64,000 nt of DNA. Origin: Kribbella sindirgiensis. GTDB lineage: Bacteria > Actinomycetota > Actinomycetes > Propionibacteriales > Kribbellaceae. The stretch spans positions 1 through 64,000 of the forward strand of contig NZ_SJKA01000001.1 of the NCBI RefSeq assembly GCF_004331435.1, read 5' to 3'. A model generated the notes under the pieces. The model was given only the letters and a program-made list of their open reading frames with translations, was not told the DNA's origin and did no database searches. Positions 1 to 8,884 of this stretch are shown in pieces (position 1 is the stretch's first letter; each line of letters begins with the position of its first letter). A program made the position numbers and the translations under genes.

Positions 1-764
1 AGCTCTCGCGGCATCACAGTCAAACCGGCTTACCGAGCGGCCCACCCCATCTTCCCACCCCCGAGGAGTCGGCGAAGCAGACAAGAGCTTCTGATGTGTA
101 ACAGGGGTACGACTTCCCGGGGCCGCGGGCTCCCCGAACTGGTTTGGGGAGCCAGAGCAGCCACGGGGTGGAGGGTGCGGGGCGGTTCGACAGGGAGAGC
201 ATCGGCACCCATCGGCCTGGCCGCCGGCGGGACTGTTCGTCGCGGTCGCCTCGACAGTACGTATACGTCCACTGTCGGGCGATCCGGCCTGCGGCACGGT
301 GCGTGGTGGCGGGTAGTAGACGTATACGTACTGTCGAGATGCAGCTTCGGGGACTGCGTCTGCAGGTGAGTGTGGTTGGTCGGTTGGCGGGGGAAGAGAC
401 ACCCACCGGGGGCAGCGGACAGCGAATACCCGGTCCGAGCCCACCAGAACCTGTCGCACGGCCCCGGAGGGTGTCCACAGGTCCGTGAGACAAGCGCGTG
501 CGGCACCGCTGTCCGATCGAGCCGAGTTGGTGGTACGACGCATGCCGATGGAAGTTACGGGCTGTGATGTTGTTGCGGTGGATTGACATGTTGTCACGAG
601 ATGATTCACGCTCAGGATGCGCGATTCGGTAACGAAGAGTGTTTACTTACTCACTCGTAGTATGTGGGTTCTTCACACGAGAGTGATGACATCGTGCACT
701 ACGCCGACCCCGGTCGCGGCGCCCAAGATGTGGCGACGCACCAGGAAAGGGGGGTCGGACAGTC
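1..764. other. Gene-free leader region upstream of the class III lanthipeptide locus
   Basis: I see no convincing gene here. Open frames exist on both strands but they overlap one another, are rich in Arg and Pro, and resemble no family I know. The stretch holds a perfect inverted repeat (250-338, listed separately) and, closer to lanKC, an AT-richer segment around 640-690 that is a plausible promoter region for the lanthipeptide operon. The base composition there is distinctly lower in GC than in the coding DNA that follows. Confidence 0.5.
250..338. promoter_or_regulatory. Perfect 20-bp inverted repeat with ACGTATACGT cores
   Basis: The arms CTCGACAGTACGTATACGTC (250-269) and its exact reverse complement (319-338) are separated by 49 bp. 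Each arm contains the self-complementary core ACGTATACGT (259-268 and 320-329), so the arrangement looks like two operator sites for a dimeric regulator as much as a hairpin. No gene boundary lies within 400 bp except lanKC at 765, so the target is unknown. A mobile-element or recombination-site reading is also possible. Confidence 0.5.
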
Positions 765-3320
765 ATGCACGAGAGTTACGAGTTCTACTGCCTTGCGGAT
801 CGGCGGTTCTACGAGACGCCGGCCAACCGCGGCGCGCAGCATCCGGATTTCGCGATCACGCAGCGGCCGGTGCCGAGCGGCTGGCAGCACGTGCCGGGCG
901 AGCAGTGGATGCACTACGCGCCCGACGTCCTCCGGCTTCCCCAGCAGGGCTGGAAGATCCACGTCTCGGCCCGGCTCCAGGACGTCGAGCGGACGCTCGA
1001 GGCCGTGTGGGAGTACTGCGTCCCGCGTGGCATCGCGTTCAAGTTCCTGCGCAACGAGGCCGTCCTGGTGATGACGAACTCGAAGGCCGCTCCCCGCGGG
1101 TCGAGCGGCAAACTGGTGACGATCTACCCGACCGACGACACGCAGCTCGAGCTCGTGCTCAAGGAGCTCGACGAAGTCCTCCAAGGCGTCGAAGGCCCTT
1201 ATATCCTGAGCGATCTGCGCTACGCCGAGGGTCCGCTGTTCGTCCGGTACGGCGCCTTCGTCAGCAGGTACTGCCTGTCTCCGACCGGCGAGCGCGTCCT
1301 GGCGATCGAGGACGCCCAGGGCAATCTGGTCCCGGACCACCGCGGGCCGACCTTCGTCCTGCCGCCCTGGATCCAGCTCCCGGACTTCCTGCGGCCGCAC
1401 CTCGACGCACGCAACGCCGTCACCACCAACGACCTCGCGTACACGATCGACGGCGTCATCCAGTTCTCCAACGGCGGCGGCGTGTACCTCGGCCACCACA
1501 ACGAGACCGGCGACCGCGTCGTACTCAAGGAGGGTCGCCCGCACGCCGGTCTCGACATGGCGGGGCGGGACGCGGTCGCGAGGATCTCCCACGAGCGCGA
1601 CATCCTCGAGCAGCTGGACGGCCTGGACGCCGTACCGGCGACCCACGACTATCTGCAGCTGGGTGACCACCACTTCCTCGTGCAGGAGCACATCGACTCG
1701 GTGTCGCTCCAGCGCGAGCTGGTACGGCGTTATCCGCTGACGCATCCGGACGCGACCGAGGCCGACAAGGCGTCGTACGCCGAGTGGGCGACCGCGATGA
1801 TCGCCAAGGTCGGCGAGGCCGTCGGTCAGCTGCACGAGCGCGGCGTGGTGTTCTGCGACCTGCATCCGGACAACCTGCTGCTCGACGTGAACGGCAAGCT
1901 GACGCTGATCGACTTCGAGGTCGCGACCAGGGCCGAGGAGCACGCCCGTTCGACACTCGCCCATCCCGGGTACGCGGCTCCTCAGGACCGGCAGGGCGTC
2001 GACATCGACCGGTACGCGCTCGCCTGTATCGCGCTCGGAATGTACGCGCCGCAGGCGACGATCCTGCTGAATCTGCATCCCGGCAAGGCGTTCCAGCTCG
2101 CCGACATGATCGCCGAGACGTTCCTGGTGCCGCGCGCCCAGCTCGACGAAGCGGTCCGCACGATCGTCGGCTCCAACGAGAGCAATGTGCTGGCCGACCT
2201 GGCGCTACCCGGTCAGGCCGAGTGGACCGCGGTACGCGACGCGCTCACCAAAGCGATCGTGGCGAGCGCGACTCCGGAGCGCACCGACCGCCTGTTCCCC
2301 GGCGACATCGCGCAGTTCCGCGACGGCGGCGGCATCGACCTCGCCACGGGCGCGGCCGGCGTTCTCTACGCGCTCGCCAAGACCGGCGCCGGACGCTTCC
2401 CGGCGTACGAGGACTGGCTGCGGAAGCGAGCTCTCGACGCTGCTGCCGGCCCTGGCCTGTACGACGGTCTGCACGGCGTCGCGCACGTCCTCGACGAGCT
2501 CGGTCACCGGCAGGACGCACTTGACCTGGTCGACCGCACTCTCGCCGACGACTGGAGCTCCCGCGAGCTCGGGCTGCACTCCGGTCTGGCCGGCATCGGC
2601 CTGAGCCTCCTGCACTTCGACACCGAGCCGACGCTCCGCGCGAAGGCGGTCCGGGTCCTCGACCTGGTCGCAGATCGACTCGATCAGGACGTACCAGAGA
2701 TCAGTGGCGGCCAGCATGCGCGCGCCGGTCTGATGTACGGCGCCTCCGGTCCGGCACTGCTGTTCCTCAACGCGTTCGAGCAGCTCGGCGACACCGGTCT
2801 GCTCGACCTTGCGGAGATCGCGATCCGGCAGGACCTCAAGCGCACCGTGCTCACCGAGGACGGGATGCGCCAGGTCAACCAGGGCTGGCGGACCCTGCCG
2901 TACCTCGAAGAGGGCTCGGCCGGCGTCGCGCTCGTCCTCGAGCGCTACCTGCGGCACCGCCCGTCCGAAGAGCTCGCCCTCACGCTGCAAGAGCTCAAGC
3001 GGGTCACACACTGCTCCTACTACGTACAGCCCGGGCTGTTCATGGGTCGCGCCGGCATTCTTCTCACTGCAGCCGCCCTTGACGACCAGGTCGACGACCT
3101 GGTGCACGGCCTCGGCTGGCACGCGATGCCGTTCGAGGGCGGCCTCGCGTACCCGGGCAACCAGCTGCTCCGTCTCTCGATGGACCTGGCCACCGGATCG
3201 GCCGGCGTCCTGCTGGCTCTGGGAACGGCGCTGCACGACGCGCCGGTGTCCCTCCCGTTCCTCGGACCTCCCCAGTGGTCCGAGTCTTCATCCCGACGAT
3301 CTGCACCGAAGGAGGTGTAA
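765..3320 (+). CDS. lanKC: Class III lanthionine synthetase (LanKC type)
   Basis: This 851-aa enzyme should phosphorylate Ser/Thr of the precursor at 3324, eliminate phosphate and cyclise the peptide onto Cys (lanthionine or labionin). The order is the usual class III one: an N-terminal lyase domain (about 1-200), a Ser/Thr kinase-like domain (about 220-480) and a LanC-like domain (about 500-851). The kinase part shows a VVLKEG lysine, the catalytic loop FCDLHPDN (Asp365) and a DFE metal-binding motif. The cyclase part has LanC-type G-rich repeats such as HSGLAGIGL and MYGASGPAL but none of the zinc-binding Cys/CHG motifs, as is known for class III. ATG 765 follows a GGGGGG-rich ribosome site. 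Its stop codon lies 3 nt before the precursor start, and its last codons form that gene's Shine-Dalgarno. Confidence 0.93.
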   Translation: MHESYEFYCLADRRFYETPANRGAQHPDFAITQRPVPSGWQHVPGEQWMHYAPDVLRLPQQGWKIHVSARLQDVERTLEAVWEYCVPRGIAFKFLRNEAVLVMTNSKAAPRGSSGKLVTIYPTDDTQLELVLKELDEVLQGVEGPYILSDLRYAEGPLFVRYGAFVSRYCLSPTGERVLAIEDAQGNLVPDHRGPTFVLPPWIQLPDFLRPHLDARNAVTTNDLAYTIDGVIQFSNGGGVYLGHHNETGDRVVLKEGRPHAGLDMAGRDAVARISHERDILEQLDGLDAVPATHDYLQLGDHHFLVQEHIDSVSLQRELVRRYPLTHPDATEADKASYAEWATAMIAKVGEAVGQLHERGVVFCDLHPDNLLLDVNGKLTLIDFEVATRAEEHARSTLAHPGYAAPQDRQGVDIDRYALACIALGMYAPQATILLNLHPGKAFQLADMIAETFLVPRAQLDEAVRTIVGSNESNVLADLALPGQAEWTAVRDALTKAIVASATPERTDRLFPGDIAQFRDGGGIDLATGAAGVLYALAKTGAGRFPAYEDWLRKRALDAAAGPGLYDGLHGVAHVLDELGHRQDALDLVDRTLADDWSSRELGLHSGLAGIGLSLLHFDTEPTLRAKAVRVLDLVADRLDQDVPEISGGQHARAGLMYGASGPALLFLNAFEQLGDTGLLDLAEIAIRQDLKRTVLTEDGMRQVNQGWRTLPYLEEGSAGVALVLERYLRHRPSEELALTLQELKRVTHCSYYVQPGLFMGRAGILLTAAALDDQVDDLVHGLGWHAMPFEGGLAYPGNQLLRLSMDLATGSAGVLLALGTALHDAPVSLPFLGPPQWSESSSRRSAPKEV

Positions 3321-3323
3321 AAC

Positions 3324-3461
3324 ATGGCACTTCTCGACCTTCAGGGTCTGGAGACCCCGGGTTACGGCCACGGCGGCCACCACCACGGCGGCTCCACGCT
3401 GACCGTGCTGGGCTGCGCTTCGCAGACCCCGAGCAACCTGAGCCTGCTGCTCTGCCACTGA
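3324..3461 (+). CDS. lanA: Class III lanthipeptide precursor peptide (flavipeptin-like)
   Basis: A 45-residue peptide preceded by a textbook AAGGAGGTG site at 3309-3317. The N-terminus MALLDLQGLE carries the hydrophobic-x-x-LQ leader motif of class III precursors. The C-terminal half holds two ring motifs: S24-TL-T27-VLG-C31 and S37-NL-S40-LLL-C44, that is S-x2-S/T-x3-C, the spacing that gives labionin or (methyl)lanthionine. Between leader and rings lies a Gly/His-rich stretch, GYGHGGHHHGG, directly after Pro12, a logical cleavage point for the prolyl oligopeptidase encoded next. Pro36 lies inside the core. The layout and motifs resemble flavipeptin of Kribbella flavida. The final ring pattern cannot be read from the sequence. 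Confidence 0.92.
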   Translation: MALLDLQGLETPGYGHGGHHHGGSTLTVLGCASQTPSNLSLLLCH

Positions 3462-3487
3462 TACGGCACCTGTATGTCAGGTAGTGA

Positions 3488-3516
3488 GGCCCTGGGTGGG
3501 ATTCCCGCCCAGGGCC
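3488..3516 (+). terminator. GC-rich hairpin after the lanthipeptide precursor
   Basis: GGCCCTGGGTGGG and CCCGCCCAGGGCC form a 13-bp stem with one G-T pair and a 3-nt loop (3501-3503), beginning 27 nt after the precursor stop. No T-run follows, which is common in actinobacteria. It could act as a terminator or attenuator that lets the precursor mRNA accumulate above the peptidase and transporter genes. A second small palindrome, CGAGCCCGCGGGCTCG, follows at 3541-3556. Confidence 0.6.
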
Positions 3517-3572
3517 GACCTGTCTCCGAACCGGTAGCCCCGAGCCCGCGGGCTCGTTGTGTTGGTGGACAA

Positions 3573-3735
3573 GGTGCTGTCTGGTAGTCCAGCGCCGTAG
3601 CGAGGAGGTGCTCGGTGCGGTGCATCGGCGCGCGGGGGCGAAGGTCTCGATGCGGAGCATCGTGGCCTTCGGTCCCGTGCGGCGAGGTGCCGTGCCGAGT
3701 GCCCCGCAGTAGGCGCTGGACTACCAGACAGCACC
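3573..3735. repeat. 163-bp near-perfect palindromic element, copy 1
   Basis: The whole element folds on itself about a centre near 3655. The outer 24 bp (3573-3596 and 3712-3735) are perfectly complementary, with GGTGCTGTCT opposite AGACAGCACC. The middle arms pair with many G-T wobbles, and the apex is CGATGC-GGA-GCATCG. A second copy of the same length lies at 24924-25086. This copy fills most of the gap between the precursor and the prolyl oligopeptidase and ends 13 nt before the GTG start of the latter. It could be a small non-autonomous mobile palindrome or a structured RNA leader; no transposase is nearby. Confidence 0.85.
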
Positions 3736-3748
3736 TCGAGAGAGTGAG

Positions 3749-5572
3749 GTGATTGTCTCCGTGCAGTCGTATCCATGCGCCGAGCGTCTGACGCTCGTGG
3801 AGCAGGTGCACGGTTGTACCGTCGCGGACCCGTACCGCTGGCTCGAGGACCCGTTGGCGTCCGAGCGCTGGCTGAGGGACCAGGACGACCTGTGGCTGAC
3901 GTACGCCGCGTCGCTGACCAGCCGGTTCCGCTGGAAGAGCCGCGTCCGGCAGCTGTCCGACGTCAGCAGCGTGTCCACGCCTGTCTGGCGCGGTGGCCGC
4001 TGCTTCACCCTGCGCCGCGAGACCGGTCAGCAGTATGCCGTGCTGTACGTCGACGAGACACCGCTGCTCGACCCGAAGCAACTCGACCCGAGCGGTCTGA
4101 CCACGCTCGACGCCTGGCAGCCCTCTCCGGACGGCACCAAGCTGGCGTACCAACTCTCCCGCGGCGGCGACGAGCGCTCCGCACTGAGCGTCCTCGACAT
4201 CTCGAGCGGTCAAGTCATCGACGGCCCGATCGACGGCTGCCGGTACTCCCCCGTGGCCTGGCTCCCGGACAACGACACCTTCTACTACGTGCGCTTCCGT
4301 CAGGTACGCCGCCACCGCCTGGGCGACCCCGACGACGCCACGGTCCTGGCCGGCGAGGCGTCGTACGGGCTGGAGATCAGCGCGGACGGTCGCTGGCTGA
4401 CGATCTGCACGACGACCGATGTATGGCTCGCCGACCTGACGACGGACGCGCTGCCGAGGCACCTCCCGCAGGAGGCGACCACGATCATGTCGGTCGGTCC
4501 GGACGGCCGTTTGTACGTCGTCACGACGCAGGACGCGCCCACCGGCCGGATCTGCGTCGGCGACCCGACCGAGCCGACCGTCTGGCACGACTACATCCGG
4601 CCGACGGCACCACTGACCGGCCTGGCCGTCCTCGACGACGTGGTCCTCGTCAGCACGGCCACCGAGATCACCGTCCACGACCGGCTGACCGGCCGCCTGC
4701 TCCGGACACTCGAGCTGCCCGGTCACGGGTCTGTCGGCTCGCTCTCGGGGCACGGTCAGCGCGCTTGGTTCACCTACACCGACAGCGTCACGCCGCCGAC
4801 GGTCTGCTGCTACGACGCAGGCAAGGTACAGACCCCGCTCCGCCACGCAGAGCCCTCTGATACACACCAGCTGACAACCAGCTCCGGTGTCGAGCTGCGG
4901 GTCATCGGAAAACCGGGGCCGCGCCCAACGATCCTCTACGGGTACGGCGGGTTCGGGCAGGAGCTCACTCCGACGTACTCCGCGTTCGCGCTGGCCTGGG
5001 TCGAGGCAGGTGGCTCATTCGTCACTGCCACCCTCCGCACTCGCCACAGCAAGCAGGAGACCGTCGACGACTTCCTCGCCGCCGCCGAGCACCTGATCGC
5101 CGAAGGCTGGACCACTGCCGACCAGCTCGCCATCTGTGGTGAGTCGAACGGTGGTCTCCTCACCGCGGCCGCACTCACCCAACGCCCGGAGCTGTTCGCA
5201 GCCGCTGTCTGCTCCGCGCCGCTGACGGACATGGTCCGCTACGAGCTGTCAGGCCTCGGCGAACGCTGGACCGCGGAGTACGGCACAGCGCAGGACCCCG
5301 ACGACTTCAAGAACCTCCTGTCCTACTCGCCGTACCACCGCGTCGCCGACGGCGTGAAGTACCCGGCCGTACTGCTGACGGCGTTCGGCAACGACACCCG
5401 CGTCGATCCGCTGCACGCAAGGAAGCTGTGCGCGGCGCTGCAGCACGCGACGGCGAGCACCCGGCCGGTGCTGCTGCGGTTCGAGCCGGACGCCGGACAT
5501 ACGACCGGCGGCGTCAACCTGGCCGCCGACATCCTCGCGTTCGTCGCCCACCAGACGGGCCTGGACTCATGA
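3749..5572 (+). CDS. Prolyl oligopeptidase (S9 family), probable leader peptidase
   Basis: A 607-aa cytosolic-type S9 peptidase that should cut after proline. The N-terminal two thirds form a beta-propeller-like region (for example HGCTVADPYRWLEDP at the start); the C-terminal alpha/beta-hydrolase part has CGESNGG (Ser466), NDTRVDPLHARK (Asp) and DAGHTTGG (His). In K. flavida an enzyme of this kind removes the leader of a class III lanthipeptide after proline, and Pro12 of the peptide at 3324 fits that role. The start is GTG 3749 or the in-frame GTG 3761, which has a better-placed GAGG. The stop overlaps the next ATG (ATGA). Confidence 0.9.
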   Translation: MIVSVQSYPCAERLTLVEQVHGCTVADPYRWLEDPLASERWLRDQDDLWLTYAASLTSRFRWKSRVRQLSDVSSVSTPVWRGGRCFTLRRETGQQYAVLYVDETPLLDPKQLDPSGLTTLDAWQPSPDGTKLAYQLSRGGDERSALSVLDISSGQVIDGPIDGCRYSPVAWLPDNDTFYYVRFRQVRRHRLGDPDDATVLAGEASYGLEISADGRWLTICTTTDVWLADLTTDALPRHLPQEATTIMSVGPDGRLYVVTTQDAPTGRICVGDPTEPTVWHDYIRPTAPLTGLAVLDDVVLVSTATEITVHDRLTGRLLRTLELPGHGSVGSLSGHGQRAWFTYTDSVTPPTVCCYDAGKVQTPLRHAEPSDTHQLTTSSGVELRVIGKPGPRPTILYGYGGFGQELTPTYSAFALAWVEAGGSFVTATLRTRHSKQETVDDFLAAAEHLIAEGWTTADQLAICGESNGGLLTAAALTQRPELFAAAVCSAPLTDMVRYELSGLGERWTAEYGTAQDPDDFKNLLSYSPYHRVADGVKYPAVLLTAFGNDTRVDPLHARKLCAALQHATASTRPVLLRFEPDAGHTTGGVNLAADILAFVAHQTGLDS

Positions 5573-7221
5573 TCAGCTTCGGAGAGGTCGCGAAGCATGG
5601 GCGCGGGTGGTTGCCGGTGATCGGGGTCAACGCGCTGATCGGAAGCGCCGTCACGCTCGCACTGCCGACGGTCCTCGGCCGGTCGGTCGACTCGATCGTG
5701 GCCGGCACCGGCTACACGCGCTGGCTGGTCGTCGCGGCCGCGCTCATCGGGCTCGGCATCGCGGCGAGCATCGTGGACGCGTTCGCCGGCGCGGCCTGTG
5801 TCGCCGAGACCACTGCCTGGCTGCGCCATCGGCTGGTCCGGCACGTCGTCCGCGGCGGCCCCGGCGGCACGCGCGACTTCGAGACCGGCGACCTCGTCAC
5901 CCGCGTCTCGGCCAACGCCACCGACGCTGCTCAGGCCGGACCGGCCTTGGTGACCGCGATCGCCGCCATCGCCCCACCACTCGGCAGCCTCGTCCTGCTG
6001 GCGGTGATCGACCCCTGGCTGGCCGCCGCGTTCTTCGGCGGCGTGCTGCTCGTGATCCTGGTCCTCTGGACCTTCGCGAAGCGGACCGCCGATGTCAGCC
6101 TCGCCTACCAGGAGACCCAGGGCCGCATCGCCGCTCTCCTGTCCGAGTCGCTCACCGGCATCCGCACCATCACGGCCGCCGGTACGACGGAACGTGAGGA
6201 GCGCCGCATCCTCGGCCTGCTCCCCGAACTGCACCGCAACGGCGTCGTCACCTGGCGGATCCTGGCTCGCTCCGGCGCACAGGCCGCGGTCGTCGGCCCG
6301 CTCGTTCTGGTCGCCGTCCTAGCCGTCGGCGGGCTGCAACTCGTGGCTGGCAACATCACCGCGGGCGAGCTGTTCGCCGCTTCGCAGTACGCCGTGCTCG
6401 GCGCAGGGCTCGGCAACCTGACCGGTGTCCTCGGCGAGCTCGCCCGCGCCAAGGCCGGCGTCCAACGATCCGCCGAGGTGATCGCGGTCGAGCCCGTCGC
6501 GCACGGCACCTTGACCCTGCCGGCCGGTCCCGGGCAGCTCACGTTCGACGGGGTCAGCGTGGTCGCCGACGGGAACGTCCTGCTCGACAACGTAAATCTG
6601 GACCTCCCGGGTGGGATCACGATCGCGGTCGTCGGGCCGAGCGGTGCCGGCAAGTCGGTCCTCGCGGCGGTCGCCGCGCGGCTGCGAGACCCGTCGACGG
6701 GTCAGGTCTCGCTCGACGGCGTACCGCTGCAGGCTGTCAGCCGGCGCGCGCTGCGCAGCGCGGTCGGGTGCGCGTTCGAGCGCCCGCAACTGGTCGGACG
6801 GACAGTCGGCGAGGCGATCGACCCGCACGCGGTCAGCCCGATCCGTACCCTCGCCGCCGCCCGCGCCACGCACGCGCACGATTTCGTCAGCCGCCTGCCC
6901 GACGGCTACTTCACTTCGTTGCGCAAGGCACCGATGTCGGGCGGCGAACGGCAACGCCTCGGCCTCGCCCGCGCCTGGTCGGCAGGCCGCCTCCTGGTCC
7001 TCGACGACGCGACGTCGAGCCTGGACACCGCGACCGAACGCCAGATCAGCCGCACGCTCACCGAGGACCGGCATCACCGCACCCGCCTGATCGTCACCCA
7101 CCGGCCGGCCACCGCCGCGCGCGCGGACCTCGTCCTCTGGCTCGACCACGGCCAGGTCCAAGCCATCGCCCCCCACGCCGACCTCTGGCACAACACGTCG
7201 TACCGAGCCGTGTTCGGATGA
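5569..7221 (+). CDS. ABC exporter half-transporter (membrane plus ATPase domain)
   Basis: A 550-aa protein with a type 1 exporter membrane domain (about 1-320) followed by a nucleotide-binding domain containing Walker A GPSGAGKS, signature MSGGERQR and Walker B LLVLDDATSSLD. The residue after the Walker B Asp is Asp rather than the catalytic Glu, the pattern expected of the degenerate partner of a heterodimer. It overlaps the peptidase gene before it and the second half-transporter after it. The likely job is export of the processed lanthipeptide, or self-protection. Multidrug-type ABC exporters look the same, so the substrate is inferred from context. Confidence 0.88.
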   Translation: MISFGEVAKHGRGWLPVIGVNALIGSAVTLALPTVLGRSVDSIVAGTGYTRWLVVAAALIGLGIAASIVDAFAGAACVAETTAWLRHRLVRHVVRGGPGGTRDFETGDLVTRVSANATDAAQAGPALVTAIAAIAPPLGSLVLLAVIDPWLAAAFFGGVLLVILVLWTFAKRTADVSLAYQETQGRIAALLSESLTGIRTITAAGTTEREERRILGLLPELHRNGVVTWRILARSGAQAAVVGPLVLVAVLAVGGLQLVAGNITAGELFAASQYAVLGAGLGNLTGVLGELARAKAGVQRSAEVIAVEPVAHGTLTLPAGPGQLTFDGVSVVADGNVLLDNVNLDLPGGITIAVVGPSGAGKSVLAAVAARLRDPSTGQVSLDGVPLQAVSRRALRSAVGCAFERPQLVGRTVGEAIDPHAVSPIRTLAAARATHAHDFVSRLPDGYFTSLRKAPMSGGERQRLGLARAWSAGRLLVLDDATSSLDTATERQISRTLTEDRHHRTRLIVTHRPATAARADLVLWLDHGQVQAIAPHADLWHNTSYRAVFG

Positions 7222-8876
7222 GAAGAGAGCTGTCGTACGGCGCTGCTGCGTTGCGGAAGCGGGCCTCGGTCAAGTTGATCGGGTGGTCGGTTCCGGAGAT
7301 CCTGCCGACGGCGGTGTACGGGATCGCGGTGGCGCGGGCGACGGACAGTTTTCTCGACGGGCATGCGTGGCGAGGAATCGCCTGGCTGGGCGGGCTGGTC
7401 GCGACGGCTTGCCTGGGGGCGGCCGGCGCGCGGCAGGTGTATGGGCGGCTCGGTGAGTTGGTCGAGCCGTTGCGGGACGATCTGGTACGCCGGGTTGTCG
7501 GCGGCGCGCTCCGATCCGGGGACGACGGGGCGGTCGCGCGGCTGAACCGGCAGGTGGAGATCGTCCGCGATACGTTCGCGGGCCTGGTCCTTGTACTGCG
7601 CAGTTTCGCGGTCACGCTGTTCGGCGTACTGACCGGGTTGTTGTCACTCGCTCCGCTCGTCGCCGCGTTCGTCGTACCGCCGTTCTTGCTGGGGTTCGTG
7701 CTGTCGCTCGCGGTCCTCGGGATGGCGGCCGACCGGGTGCGCGCGTCACTGACCGCGGACGAGGAGCTCGCGGCGTCGGCCGGCATGGTGTTCGGCGGGG
7801 TGCGCGACATCTCCGCGGCCGGGACCGAGGAGTACGCCGAGTGGTTGGCCGGCCAGCCGATCGAGGCACACGCGGCGGCGGAGCGCGCGCTGGCGAAGGT
7901 CTCGGCGCTGCGGACGTTGTGTTTCGCGGTCGGCGGCTGGCTTCCGTTGCTGATCCTGCTCGCGGCGGGGCCGTGGCTGATCGGGCGGGGAGTCAGCACG
8001 GGCACGCTGCTCGGCGGGCTCACGTACGTCCTGATCGGCCTGCAACCGGCGCTGAACACGGTGATGAACGCTCTGGGGGACAGCGGCCTGCGGTACGTGA
8101 TCACGCTCGGCCGGATCCTCGACACCTCGACGCCGGCCGAAGAGTCCCGACCGGTCGCCGAACTGAACGGCTACCAGGTCCGGCTGCGTGGGTTGACGTT
8201 CGCGTACGGCCCGAAGGCGGAGCCGGTACTCGACAAACTCGACCTGACGATCCCCGAAGGTGAACACCTCGCCGTCGTCGGCCCGAGCGGCATCGGCAAG
8301 TCGACGCTGGCCGGTCTGGTCTGCGGCATGCTGATGCCGACCGGCGGTCAGATCCTGCTGGGCGGCGCAGCGCCGACGGAGGTGGCCACGGAGCGGCTGG
8401 CCGGGACGCGCGTGCTGATCCCGCAGGAGGCGTACGTCTTCACCGGGACCGCGCGCGACAACCTCAGGTATTTGTTGCCTGACGCAACAGATCATCAGCT
8501 CGAGCTCGCCGTCAAGACCGTCGGCGCGGACCAGCTCGTCGAACGCATCGGCGGCCTGGACGCCGAGGTCCGGCCGAGCGCACTGTCAGCCGGCGAGAAG
8601 CAACTGATCGCGCTGGTCCGCGCGTACCTGTCCCCCGCTCCGCTCGTCGTCCTCGACGAAGCGACCTGTTTCCTCGACCCCGAGGCCGAACGCCAGGCGG
8701 AGGAAGCGTTCGCCAGGCGCCCCGGCACGCTGATCGTGATCGCGCACCGGATCAGCTCGGCCCTGCGCGCCAAACGAATCCTGGTCCTCGACGGCAACCA
8801 GGCCACCCTCGGCAGCCACGCCGGCCTGATGCGGACGTCCCGCCTGTACCGCGATCTCCACGGCAGCTGGACCTAG
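7218..8876 (+). CDS. ABC exporter half-transporter, second subunit
   Basis: This 552-aa protein has the same layout as its upstream neighbour: a membrane domain (about 1-320), then Walker A GPSGIGKS, signature LSAGEKQ and Walker B LVVLDEATCFLD, with the catalytic Glu present. The pair therefore looks like a heterodimeric exporter with one consensus and one degenerate ATP site. ATG 7218 lies inside the end of the previous gene (ATGA overlap), so the two are translationally coupled. It is the last gene of the class III lanthipeptide operon on this strand. The substrate is inferred from context. Confidence 0.88.
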   Translation: MRRELSYGAAALRKRASVKLIGWSVPEILPTAVYGIAVARATDSFLDGHAWRGIAWLGGLVATACLGAAGARQVYGRLGELVEPLRDDLVRRVVGGALRSGDDGAVARLNRQVEIVRDTFAGLVLVLRSFAVTLFGVLTGLLSLAPLVAAFVVPPFLLGFVLSLAVLGMAADRVRASLTADEELAASAGMVFGGVRDISAAGTEEYAEWLAGQPIEAHAAAERALAKVSALRTLCFAVGGWLPLLILLAAGPWLIGRGVSTGTLLGGLTYVLIGLQPALNTVMNALGDSGLRYVITLGRILDTSTPAEESRPVAELNGYQVRLRGLTFAYGPKAEPVLDKLDLTIPEGEHLAVVGPSGIGKSTLAGLVCGMLMPTGGQILLGGAAPTEVATERLAGTRVLIPQEAYVFTGTARDNLRYLLPDATDHQLELAVKTVGADQLVERIGGLDAEVRPSALSAGEKQLIALVRAYLSPAPLVVLDEATCFLDPEAERQAEEAFARRPGTLIVIAHRISSALRAKRILVLDGNQATLGSHAGLMRTSRLYRDLHGSWT

Positions 8877-8884
8877 ATGTACGC

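Noticed and set aside
250-338. Inverted repeat as a CRISPR or IS end
   Set aside because: Only one pair exists, no repeats in series and no transposase nearby.
94-589. Several overlapping frames on both strands at the window start
   Set aside because: They overlap each other, are Arg/Pro-rich and show no family features; the region holds an inverted repeat instead.
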